From positions 62,001-126,000 of the forward strand of contig CAJTVY010000002.1 of NCBI GenBank assembly GCA_910579925.1: a stretch of 64,000 nucleotides of DNA. The letters are read 5' to 3'. How positions within the stretch are numbered: position 1 is the first letter of the stretch; the number at the start of each line of letters is the position of its first letter. Shown one piece after another: positions 26,457-32,876 of this stretch. The notes beneath the pieces were generated by a model. The model had not been told where the DNA came from and made no database searches. It saw only the letters and a program-made list of their open reading frames with translations. This stretch comes from an uncultured Dorea sp. GTDB lineage: Bacteria > Bacillota > Clostridia > Lachnospirales > Lachnospiraceae. Both the position numbers and the translations under genes were made by a program.

Positions 26457-28525
26457 AATGATCTCCTCCTTATAAATTCCTGTCGGCATCTGATTAACTC
26501 CAGGTCTTCCGGCAAAAGTGGAAGGAGCTGGTTTAAAACAACCTCTGCCTGCGCAGTCTGCCCGGCAGCCGTCAAGGTACGAAGCGTTTCCTTCATCTGC
26601 GCTGCAAGCTGCAAAAACTCTTCTCCTGCATGCAGCATAGGATCATCCAGTCTGTTTGCGGCCTGGCGGAATAATTCTGTAACCACTCCTGTCATCTCAG
26701 GGCGGATATGAAATACGTCTCTAAACAGACGAACCGCTTTGGTCATATCTTCTCCCTTTAATGCTTCCAGTCCTTTTAAAGCGATTCTGGCAAAACGATA
26801 TTCTTCAGGCAGGAATCGGCTGTTTTCCTCCCTAAGCCATTCCTTTTGATACAGTCCTTTGTAAAACTCTATGATACACTGACAATACGCTTCTAAGATT
26901 CCTATGAATTCATCCCACAAGGGATATCCCTTGAGCAGCTTCTGCTCCAGCCGGTACTTTTTCAGACACAGACTATGAAGAGGATAACGTTCTGCAATCT
27001 CTTCCTCACATACCAGTAACCGGCTGTTCAGGCTAAGAGGGCTTTCTTTCACCACAGTTTCTACCAGATGATGAAAGGCATCCAGATCCATCTGAGCCAC
27101 CAGCGGAATCACACTAATATGGTTGTGAAGGATTTCCTTCAGACACAATTGATGCAAATAGCTATCTTCTGTATGTCCGACGCAGAACAAGAACAGATTC
27201 ATCCCTTGTTCCTTTTCTCCCTTTTCTAAAAGATCTATAGCCTTGCAAAACAGAAGATAGACAGAAACCGGGGCGTCGGCATACGCACTGGTTTCCAGAA
27301 CATCACTTAACCCTAGAGATCCCGTCATTTCGGACAAGACCTGCAAAAGTAATTCTGAAAAATGTGCTCCATATTTCTCCGTCCACTCTTCAAATCTGGG
27401 ATAATACCGCGCAAGAATCTCCTCTGCCTCCCACGGAAAAAGCTTCAGAAAATCCCCTGCTGATTTCCAATCCTTGATTTCCAGAGCACAGGCTGCACAG
27501 TCTGCCCTCGTACCATATAAATGTTCCGGACTTTTCACATAATTCTCGTCAAACTCGCCATAGCTCTGCTGTTCCCAGGCCGCCGCCTCTTCATCCATCT
27601 CATTCAGCAGCTTCTCAAACTCTTTTCCATAACACACCGCTTTTTCACTCTCTTTCGCTTCTGCGCACAGGTGTATCATCTGCTGTAAAAGAACCAGACG
27701 GATCAGTTGCGATGGCTTCTTCTGCGCTGCCATGGATTCAATCTCATCCATGGCAGCCTTCTTTCTGGGATTTTTAGAAACCAGATAGGTAAGAAAGGCC
27801 AGCAGCCATCCCTGTGAATGGGAATCCTGACAGACAGTCAGTCCCGTACGGCAGTACTCTTCGGCCAATTTCCAGTCCCCGGCCAAGTCATATTCCTTGG
27901 CAAGCTGGATATAATTTTTTGTCTGTCCGGGCCTCGTTTCTACGGCCTGTAACAGTAGCGGAATATTCCGGGATGTTTTTCCTGCGCTTCTGTTTCCAGT
28001 CTCTTTCGCATAGCCATAATGGTGAACGCAAGTCTCAAAATATTTGCAGGGTTCTCTGCGCGGCGTCAGTTCTTCATGGACTGCCCCTCGAAAACAGGTT
28101 TCCGGAAATCTGTGCGTCATCCGATATGCCGAAAAATCAGAATACTTTGTCCCATACCAGTTCTGATAATTTCGTTGAATATAGTGGGCGCTGCAATAGT
28201 TCTGGTATTCTCCGCTTAGAAAAAACTGACAGATCTCCGAAACATCATCAAACCACTCGTCATCGTCAATATACAGGAACCATTCCCCCTGCGCCATGTT
28301 AAGCCCTGTGTTTCTGGCGGCTGAGAAATCATTACACCACTCAAAGGGGATGATCTGAGACGTATAGCTTTCGGCGATTTCCCGGACTTTTCCATCCGTT
28401 CCGGTTAATACTATAATTAATTCTGTCGGGATTTTTACCAGCAGCGGCTTCAAGGAGTCCAGGCAGCGCTTTAGGGAATCCCTGCGATTTGAGGCGAGCA
28501 GTGAAATGGTAAGTATGATATCCAT
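26453..28525 (-). CDS. Flagellin-linked glycosyltransferase A1 (GT2 plus helical repeats)
   Basis: A protein of 690 residues, first gene after flagellin 1 and its terminator. The N-terminal GT2 domain shows LTISLLASNRRDSLKRCLDS, EWCNDFSAARNTGLNMAQGE and the metal-binding IDDDEWF; the rest is alpha-helical with TPR-like repeats. The ATG at 28525 is preceded at 12 nt by AGGAGG; the same 12-nt spacing occurs in the paralogue at 32877, which supports this start over an upstream one. The paralogue is very similar in the first 230 residues and less so later. It probably glycosylates flagellin 1, fed by read-through of the flagellin terminator. Confidence 0.85.
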   Translation of the reverse strand: MDIILTISLLASNRRDSLKRCLDSLKPLLVKIPTELIIVLTGTDGKVREIAESYTSQIIPFEWCNDFSAARNTGLNMAQGEWFLYIDDDEWFDDVSEICQFFLSGEYQNYCSAHYIQRNYQNWYGTKYSDFSAYRMTHRFPETCFRGAVHEELTPRREPCKYFETCVHHYGYAKETGNRSAGKTSRNIPLLLQAVETRPGQTKNYIQLAKEYDLAGDWKLAEEYCRTGLTVCQDSHSQGWLLAFLTYLVSKNPRKKAAMDEIESMAAQKKPSQLIRLVLLQQMIHLCAEAKESEKAVCYGKEFEKLLNEMDEEAAAWEQQSYGEFDENYVKSPEHLYGTRADCAACALEIKDWKSAGDFLKLFPWEAEEILARYYPRFEEWTEKYGAHFSELLLQVLSEMTGSLGLSDVLETSAYADAPVSVYLLFCKAIDLLEKGEKEQGMNLFLFCVGHTEDSYLHQLCLKEILHNHISVIPLVAQMDLDAFHHLVETVVKESPLSLNSRLLVCEEEIAERYPLHSLCLKKYRLEQKLLKGYPLWDEFIGILEAYCQCIIEFYKGLYQKEWLREENSRFLPEEYRFARIALKGLEALKGEDMTKAVRLFRDVFHIRPEMTGVVTELFRQAANRLDDPMLHAGEEFLQLAAQMKETLRTLTAAGQTAQAEVVLNQLLPLLPEDLELIRCRQEFIRRRSL

Positions 28526-28660
28526 AAGATTTACGTTCCTCCTGATTCTGTGTACCCATCGCATACCAGGCGCTTACATCGTTCTGTGGTAACAGTTCAG
28601 CCGGTAGGCTTCACTGTTACGTTCTGTGCAGTCAGTCCAGGCGGTCAGTACACCAGAGTA

Positions 28661-28698
28661 AAAAAAGAAAGCGCCCATCCGACGGACCGGCGCTTTCT
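28661..28698 (-). terminator. Intrinsic terminator after flagellin 1
   Basis: On the minus strand a 10-bp stem (AGAAAGCGCC / GGCGCTTTCT) is followed by a run of seven T. It lies 40 nt after the flagellin stop codon. The matching terminator of flagellin 2 has the same arms, a trace of the duplication. It should give much flagellin message and little glycosyltransferase message. Confidence 0.9.
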
Positions 28699-28738
28699 AA
28701 GATTATACTTTTGATAATTCGTAATAGCGTTACTGAAA

Positions 28739-29617
28739 TTACTGTAACAACTGAAGAACTCCCTGCGGAACCTGATTAGCCTGTGCAAGCATAGCCTGAG
28801 AAGCCTGAACCAGAATGTTGTTCTTCGTGTAAGCCATCATTTCCTTAGCCATATCAACGTCACGGATACGGGACTCAGCAGCAGATAAGTTCTCTGTCTG
28901 AACACCCAGGTTGTTGATGGTGTGCTCCAGACGATTCTGTAATGCACCGAAGTCGGAACGTAAGGATGATACAGCATCGATTGCAGCGTTGATCATATCA
29001 ACAGCAACTCTGGCAGCGGTCTGTGTAGAGATATCGATATCGCTGGTCTTTACTTCCTTCTCAACCATGTTATCATTCTCGTCTCTAACCATTGCTTTTG
29101 CACCAGCATATCCGTCAGCACTCATTGCCTTCAGCGTAATCTTAATCTGGTTGTTTGTAGAACTGGTCTCACCTGCATGAATTGCAACAGCTTTCTCTGT
29201 GAAACCATTGAACAATGTTGTTCCATTGAAGTTAGCCGTCTTGCTGATACGGTTAATTTCATCGTTCAATGCCTTAATTTCCTTCTGCATCTCACCGCGG
29301 TTAGCTGTAGAATAAGTTCCGTTCGCAGACTGTGTAGCCAGCTCAACCATACGATTCAGCATGGAGTGAACTTCTGTCAGAGCACCTTCAGCCGTCTGTA
29401 CAAGAGAAACACCGTCTTCGGAGTTCTTCTGTGCTGTCTGAAGACCAGTGATCTGAGCACGCATTTTTTCGGAAATTGCAAGTCCGGCAGCGTCATCACC
29501 AGCGCGGTTGATTCTATAACCAGATGACAACTTCTCCAGGTTCTTTGTTAAAGAAGAGTTGTTGTTGGATAAATTTCTGTGTGAATTTAAAGCCGTAATA
29601 TTATGTTGGATTCTCAT
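28739..29617 (-). CDS. Flagellin 1 (in the promoter-ON position in this sequence)
   Basis: A flagellin of 292 residues with the conserved N-terminal (MRIQHNITALNSHRNLSNNN, GYRINRAGDDAAGLAISEKM) and C-terminal (NLSAAESRIRDVDMAKEMMA, ASQAMLAQANQVPQGVLQLL) coiled domains and a very short surface domain, as in other Clostridia. It is nearly identical to flagellin 2 except in residues about 140-205 (here MSADGYAGAKAMVRDENDNM followed by VEKEVKTSDIDIST), the part exposed on the filament. It has an AAGGAGG ribosome binding site, a leader with a hairpin, and a sigma-28 promoter about 180 nt upstream inside the invertible segment. Confidence 0.97.
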   Translation of the reverse strand: MRIQHNITALNSHRNLSNNNSSLTKNLEKLSSGYRINRAGDDAAGLAISEKMRAQITGLQTAQKNSEDGVSLVQTAEGALTEVHSMLNRMVELATQSANGTYSTANRGEMQKEIKALNDEINRISKTANFNGTTLFNGFTEKAVAIHAGETSSTNNQIKITLKAMSADGYAGAKAMVRDENDNMVEKEVKTSDIDISTQTAARVAVDMINAAIDAVSSLRSDFGALQNRLEHTINNLGVQTENLSAAESRIRDVDMAKEMMAYTKNNILVQASQAMLAQANQVPQGVLQLLQ

Positions 29618-29640
29618 AGTTTTTCCTCCTTGAAATTCGT

Positions 29641-29660
29641 CGGGGAATTCCTTTTCCCCG
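29641..29660 (-). promoter_or_regulatory. Leader hairpin of flagellin 1 with GGA in the loop (CsrA-like site)
   Basis: On the minus strand CGGGGAA-AAGGAA-TTCCCCG forms a 7-bp stem with GGA in the loop, 23 nt before the start codon. A second GGA lies in the AAGGAGG Shine-Dalgarno. This two-site layout is that of the Bacillus hag leader, where CsrA blocks flagellin translation. CsrA and FliW genes are not in this window, so the regulator is inferred. Confidence 0.6.
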
Positions 29661-29740
29661 CATAATTATTCATTATTTATTTGTGTGTCCGAAGTAATCG
29701 GGAGTGAAATAACCGTCCTTTCCGAACCTGCCGGCAAACC

Positions 29741-29766
29741 GTCCAGAAAAGTACACTTATTTGGAC
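29741..29766. other. Left recombination (crossover) site of the invertible segment
   Basis: A 26-bp imperfect palindrome. On the plus strand half-site 1 is GTCCAGAAAAGT, core AC, half-site 2 ACTTATTTGGAC. The two half-sites match at 10 of 12 positions when one is reversed. This is the form of Hin/Gin-family crossover sites (two 12-bp half-sites, 2-bp core). The right site has the opposite orientation, core GT. It lies in the flagellin 1 leader, 149 nt from its far edge to the start codon. Confidence 0.8.
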
Positions 29767-29793
29767 TGCTCCGAAAACTTCTTGACACTTATA

Positions 29794-29819
29794 TTATCGT
29801 ATCTTTTCTCGAGAACTTA
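29794..29819 (-). promoter_or_regulatory. Sigma-28 promoter driving flagellin 1
   Basis: On the minus strand TAAG (29816-29819), a 14-nt spacer and TACGATAA (29794-29801) match the SigD/sigma-28 consensus TAAA-N14-GCCGATAA closely. Transcription should begin near 29787, giving a leader of about 170 nt that includes the left recombination site. No comparable element stands in front of flagellin 2. Confidence 0.8.
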
Positions 29820-29838
29820 AGTCTTTTTTTTAACTTTT

Positions 29839-30909
29839 TTAAATAATTTTCTGTACCCGCTCCAAGGCAGGCTGATACCCTTCCTCCGCCGCCATCCGAT
29901 AATAATCCAACGCTTCCTCTGTCTTTCCATTTACCTCAAACCAGACACCCAGGTTGTATGCCGCTTTAAACGAGCCGTTCCCAAACACGCCCTCATGCTC
30001 CGGCACTTCCCCGATCCTAAGACATTTCCGGTAAGATTGTTCGATTTCCGGAAGGTATCCGATATAACGCTGGATGTCCGAGAAAATTCCCTGCGTATAA
30101 AAAGTCCCGCATGCAAAATGATAATCCGCATAAGCGCCCAGCCTTTCCTTCTCCTCTGCAATCAACTGGAACCCTTTCTCATATTTTTTCAGTTCCAATA
30201 GATTATAAATATAAGTAATTACGCCGTTTGTACGATATCCCGTACCGGATTCCGGTACAAGCTGATAGAAGCGCTCAAAATATCCGTCTGCCCTTTCAAA
30301 GTCCTTCATAAGCCAGAGCGTCCTGGATACCTGGTAGAGTATGTAGGGATCCTGCGGCTTTTGTTCCAGTTCTTCCAGAAGAATCTTAAGATTCCGTTCC
30401 CCCTTCCCTCCCTGAAGATAGCCGTCATGGTCAAAGATCAGAGGAAGGGGCGCTATCGGAAGACTGCTTACGATCTGTTCATGCACTTTTCCCTGGTAAA
30501 ACGTCCCCTTAGGAACCAGGCGTGTGGTAAATACACAGCTCTGGCTGATCTCTCCATTCGCCTCCCTGTAACTGTCATGCCTTTCGATAGCGCCTACATG
30601 GCCGCCTGTTTCTACGAATCTCTGCAGATCATCCCTTGTTCCGGAAACCAGATATTCATCCGCATCCAGAATCAGGTTCCAGTCGCAGGGCGATTGTTCC
30701 AGGGCATGGTTTCTGGCAGCCGAGAAATCGTTGCACCATTCAAATTCTGAGATATGTGCGTTGTATTTTCGTGCAATCTCTATGGTATGATCGGTTGATC
30801 CGGTATCTATAATATAGATTCCGTCCACCAGTTTTTCCGCCAGTGACAGACACTTATCCAGACTGCGGCTTTCGTTTTTCACAATCATAACAAGTCCTAT
30901 TGTATTCAT
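29839..30909 (-). CDS. Glycosyltransferase (GT2 plus TPR) inside the invertible segment
   Basis: A protein of 356 residues. The N-terminal GT2 domain shows GLVMIVKNESRSLDKCLSLA, IDTGSTDHTIEIARKYNAHI, EWCNDFSAARNHALEQS and the metal-binding ILDADEYL. The C-terminal 150 residues carry TPR-like repeats ending in EALDYYRMAAEEGYQPALER. It belongs to the common TPR glycosyltransferase type often found beside flagellins and peptides. It is divergent from the recombinase and points toward whichever flagellin carries the promoter, so it could serve both flagellins. Start ATG at 30909 after GGGGAGG. Confidence 0.88.
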   Translation of the reverse strand: MNTIGLVMIVKNESRSLDKCLSLAEKLVDGIYIIDTGSTDHTIEIARKYNAHISEFEWCNDFSAARNHALEQSPCDWNLILDADEYLVSGTRDDLQRFVETGGHVGAIERHDSYREANGEISQSCVFTTRLVPKGTFYQGKVHEQIVSSLPIAPLPLIFDHDGYLQGGKGERNLKILLEELEQKPQDPYILYQVSRTLWLMKDFERADGYFERFYQLVPESGTGYRTNGVITYIYNLLELKKYEKGFQLIAEEKERLGAYADYHFACGTFYTQGIFSDIQRYIGYLPEIEQSYRKCLRIGEVPEHEGVFGNGSFKAAYNLGVWFEVNGKTEEALDYYRMAAEEGYQPALERVQKII

Positions 30910-30938
30910 CCTTTTCCTCCCCTTGGTTTGATCTTTCT

Positions 30939-30967
30939 ATTATAACGTTTACCAGACGTGAATACAA
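30939..30967 (-). promoter_or_regulatory. Probable SigA promoter of the segment-borne glycosyltransferase
   Basis: On the minus strand TTGTAT (30962-30967), a 17-nt spacer and a perfect TATAAT (30939-30944) lie 30 nt before the start codon. The -35 is weak, the -10 and spacing are good. Confidence 0.6.
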
Positions 30968-30990
30968 CCAGAAGTCTCTGCAGAATAGGA

Positions 30991-31020
30991 TTGAGTCGCC
31001 AAAGTACTTTTCTGTATACT
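30991..31020 (+). promoter_or_regulatory. Probable SigA promoter of the recombinase with a crossover-site-like spacer
   Basis: TTGAGT (30991-30996), an 18-nt spacer and TATACT (31015-31020) face the recombinase gene. The spacer contains GTACTTTTCTG (31004-31014), an 11-nt match to one half of the left crossover site, so the recombinase might bind here and limit its own synthesis. Confidence 0.55.
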
Positions 31021-31054
31021 CAGAAACAGGTAAATTCAATGTAGGAGGTACGAA

Positions 31055-31669
31055 ATGAGCACGAAGGTATACGGTTATATCAGGGTTTCTACGCAGGAGC
31101 AGAATATTGAGCGACAGATGATCGCGCTCCTTGATACAGGGATTGAAAGGAAGGATGTCTATATAGACAGGCAAAGCGGACGGGATTTCAAACGGCCGGC
31201 TTATGCAAGGCTGCTGCAGCGCATACGGACGGGAGATCTGATCGTGATAAAAAGCATCGACAGACTGGGACGGAATTACCAGGAGATTATGGAACAGTGG
31301 CGCATCATTACGAAAGAAAAGAAGGTTGACATCCGTATTCTGGATATGCCGCTGTTAGACACCACCCGGACGAAAGATCTGCTGGGAACCTTTATCAGCG
31401 ATGTCGTACTGCAGTTACTCTCTTTTGTAGCAGAGAATGAGCGAGACAACATCCGCCAGCGGCAGGCAGAAGGGATTGCCGCTGCGAAAGCACGCGGGAT
31501 CCGGTTTGGCAAACCCAGGATTCCTGTACCAGATAATTTCCCGGAATTATACAGGCAGTGGATTGTAGATGATATTACGACAGAAGAGTTTGCGGCATTT
31601 TGCAAAATGGGGAGGAGTACATTGTATAAACGAATCCAGGAATACCGAATTCCCAAGAACACACCGTAA
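31055..31669 (+). CDS. Small serine recombinase, DNA invertase type (Hin/Gin/resolvase family)
   Basis: A protein of 204 residues, the size of the invertase/resolvase family. The catalytic serine is S12 in YIRVSTQEQ, with R10, R70 and R73 (SIDRLGRN) as active-site arginines. A long dimer helix follows (SFVAENERDNIRQRQAEG), then a C-terminal helix-turn-helix (about 173-195, TTEEFAAFCKMGRSTLYKRI) that would read the 12-bp half-sites. Ribosome binding site GTAGGAGGT. It lies within the invertible segment, next to the right site, as hin does in Salmonella. Family membership is sure; invertase rather than resolvase activity is inferred from the flanking inverted sites. Confidence 0.9.
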   Translation: MSTKVYGYIRVSTQEQNIERQMIALLDTGIERKDVYIDRQSGRDFKRPAYARLLQRIRTGDLIVIKSIDRLGRNYQEIMEQWRIITKEKKVDIRILDMPLLDTTRTKDLLGTFISDVVLQLLSFVAENERDNIRQRQAEGIAAAKARGIRFGKPRIPVPDNFPELYRQWIVDDITTEEFAAFCKMGRSTLYKRIQEYRIPKNTP

Positions 31670-31700
31670 TGCATACCCTTCGGACAGACGAGCGGCCTTT

Positions 31701-31726
31701 GTCCAGCAAGGTGTACTATCCTGGAC
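31701..31726. other. Right recombination (crossover) site of the invertible segment
   Basis: A 26-bp imperfect palindrome: half-site GTCCAGCAAGGT, core GT, half-site ACTATCCTGGAC on the plus strand. The outer GTCCAG/CTGGAC is perfect. Read toward flagellin 2 it matches the left site, read toward flagellin 1, at 20 of 26 positions. It starts 31 nt after the recombinase stop and exactly 149 nt before the flagellin 2 start. Confidence 0.8.
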
Positions 31727-31806
31727 AGTTCGCCGGCAGGTTCAGACGGTATACTTATTTCACTCCCGATTCCTTCAGACGCACAAATAAATAATGAATA
31801 ATTATG

Positions 31807-31826
31807 CGGGGAAAAGGAATTCCCCG
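31807..31826 (+). promoter_or_regulatory. Leader hairpin of flagellin 2 with GGA in the loop (CsrA-like site)
   Basis: The same 20-nt hairpin as in the flagellin 1 leader, CGGGGAA-AAGGAA-TTCCCCG, 23 nt before the start, followed by the AAGGAGG Shine-Dalgarno. Its perfect conservation in both leaders, while bases further upstream have diverged, points to a kept function. Confidence 0.6.
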
Positions 31827-31849
31827 ACAAATTTCAAGGAGGAAAAACT

Positions 31850-32734
31850 ATGAGAATCCAACATAATATTACGGCTTTAAATTCACACAGAAATTTATCC
31901 AACAACAACTCTTCTTTAACAAAGAACCTGGAGAAGTTGTCATCTGGTTATAGAATCAACCGCGCCGGTGATGACGCTGCCGGACTTGCAATTTCCGAAA
32001 AAATGCGCGCTCAGATCACTGGTCTTCAGACCGCACAGAAGAACTCCGAAGACGGTGTTTCTCTTGTACAGACGGCTGAAGGCGCTCTGACAGAAGTTCA
32101 CTCCATGCTGAATCGTATGGTTGAGCTGGCTACACAGTCTGCGAACGGAACCTATTCTACGGCTAACCGCAATGAGATGCAGAAGGAAATTAAGGCGTTG
32201 AATGCTGAAATCAGCCGTATCAGCAAGACAGCTAACTTCAATGGAACAACATTGTTCAGTGGCTTTACCGGAACAAAAGCGATCGCTATTCATGCAGGTG
32301 AGACCAGTTCCACGAATAACCAGATTACGATCACGCTTAAGGCGTTAGATCCGACTTCCTATGCAGGTGCTAAGGCTACGGTTTACGACAAAACTGGTAA
32401 AACCCAGTCCGAGCAGACTGTTGCTACTGAGAAGCTTGATATTCAGACACAGACTGGCGCCAGAGTTGCAATTGATATGATTAACGCGGCTATCGACGCT
32501 GTATCATCCTTACGTTCCGACTTCGGTGCATTACAGAATCGTCTGGAGCACACCATCAACAACCTGGGTGTTCAGACAGAGAACTTATCTGCTGCTGAGT
32601 CCCGTATCCGTGACGTTGATATGGCTAAGGAAATGATGGCTTACACGAAGAACAACATTCTGGTTCAGGCTTCCCAGGCTATGCTTGCACAGGCTAATCA
32701 GGTTCCGCAGGGTGTTCTTCAGTTGTTACAGTAA
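31850..32734 (+). CDS. Flagellin 2 (promoter-less in this orientation)
   Basis: A flagellin of 294 residues with the same terminal domains as flagellin 1. The differing part is about residues 140-207 (here LDPTSYAGAKATVYDKTGKT followed by QSEQTVATEKLDIQT). It is intact, with a strong AAGGAGG site, so it is not a decaying copy. Upstream are the right crossover site and the recombinase gene; I see no good sigma-28 promoter, so in this orientation it should be silent apart from read-through from the recombinase promoter. Confidence 0.97.
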   Translation: MRIQHNITALNSHRNLSNNNSSLTKNLEKLSSGYRINRAGDDAAGLAISEKMRAQITGLQTAQKNSEDGVSLVQTAEGALTEVHSMLNRMVELATQSANGTYSTANRNEMQKEIKALNAEISRISKTANFNGTTLFSGFTGTKAIAIHAGETSSTNNQITITLKALDPTSYAGAKATVYDKTGKTQSEQTVATEKLDIQTQTGARVAIDMINAAIDAVSSLRSDFGALQNRLEHTINNLGVQTENLSAAESRIRDVDMAKEMMAYTKNNILVQASQAMLAQANQVPQGVLQLLQ

Positions 32735-32770
32735 TCTGATCACAATTGTACGAATTTTCAAAAATATAAT

Positions 32771-32809
32771 CAAAGAAAGCGCCGGTCCATTGGATGGGCG
32801 CTTTCTTTG
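32771..32809 (+). terminator. Intrinsic terminator after flagellin 2
   Basis: A perfect 13-bp stem (CAAAGAAAGCGCC / GGCGCTTTCTTTG) with a 13-nt loop, 36 nt after the flagellin stop. The inner arms are the same as in the flagellin 1 terminator, but the T-run is interrupted by the G, so read-through may be greater. Confidence 0.8.
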
Positions 32810-32876
32810 TATACCCAGGGGCATACATCACAAATTTCTCAGGGTACACAAAAAAGTCTGGAGGAACCCAAAACTT

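Larger units (their letters stand above)
24420..29766. repeat. Left arm of a 5.3-kb diverged inverted duplication (flagellin cassette 1)
   Basis: The gene set flagellin, terminator, glycosyltransferase A and glycosyltransferase B on the minus strand is mirrored at 31701-37081 on the plus strand. The match begins at the 26-bp recombination site, is ungapped through the 149-nt leader and very close in both flagellin ends, and falls to protein-level similarity in the glycosyltransferases. Differences all along the arms argue against an assembly artefact. Confidence 0.85.
29753..31714. mobile_element. Invertible flagellin-promoter segment with its own serine recombinase
   Basis: The segment between the two core dinucleotides is 1962 bp. 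It contains the only good sigma-28 promoter of the locus (pointing left), a glycosyltransferase gene on the minus strand and the recombinase gene on the plus strand. Inversion would leave both genes intact, disconnect the promoter from flagellin 1 and connect it to flagellin 2. The arrangement is inferred from site symmetry, orientation and gene order; inversion itself cannot be seen in one sequence. Confidence 0.75.

Noticed and set aside
28575..28655. Two imperfect copies of a CGTTCTGTG...CAG motif between flagellin 1 terminator and glycosyltransferase A1
   Set aside because: The copies agree only in short stretches, have no counterpart in the right arm and suggest no function.
31627..31651. 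TAAA followed after 13 nt by ACCGAATT in the end of the recombinase gene, as a sigma-28 promoter for flagellin 2
   Set aside because: The -10 part matches the consensus poorly beyond CCGA and lies in coding sequence; the left promoter is clearly better.
31055..31669. Recombinase as integrase of a mobile element or prophage
   Set aside because: It is of the small invertase/resolvase size, no phage, transfer or transposase genes are near, and palindromic 26-bp sites flank it in inverted orientation.
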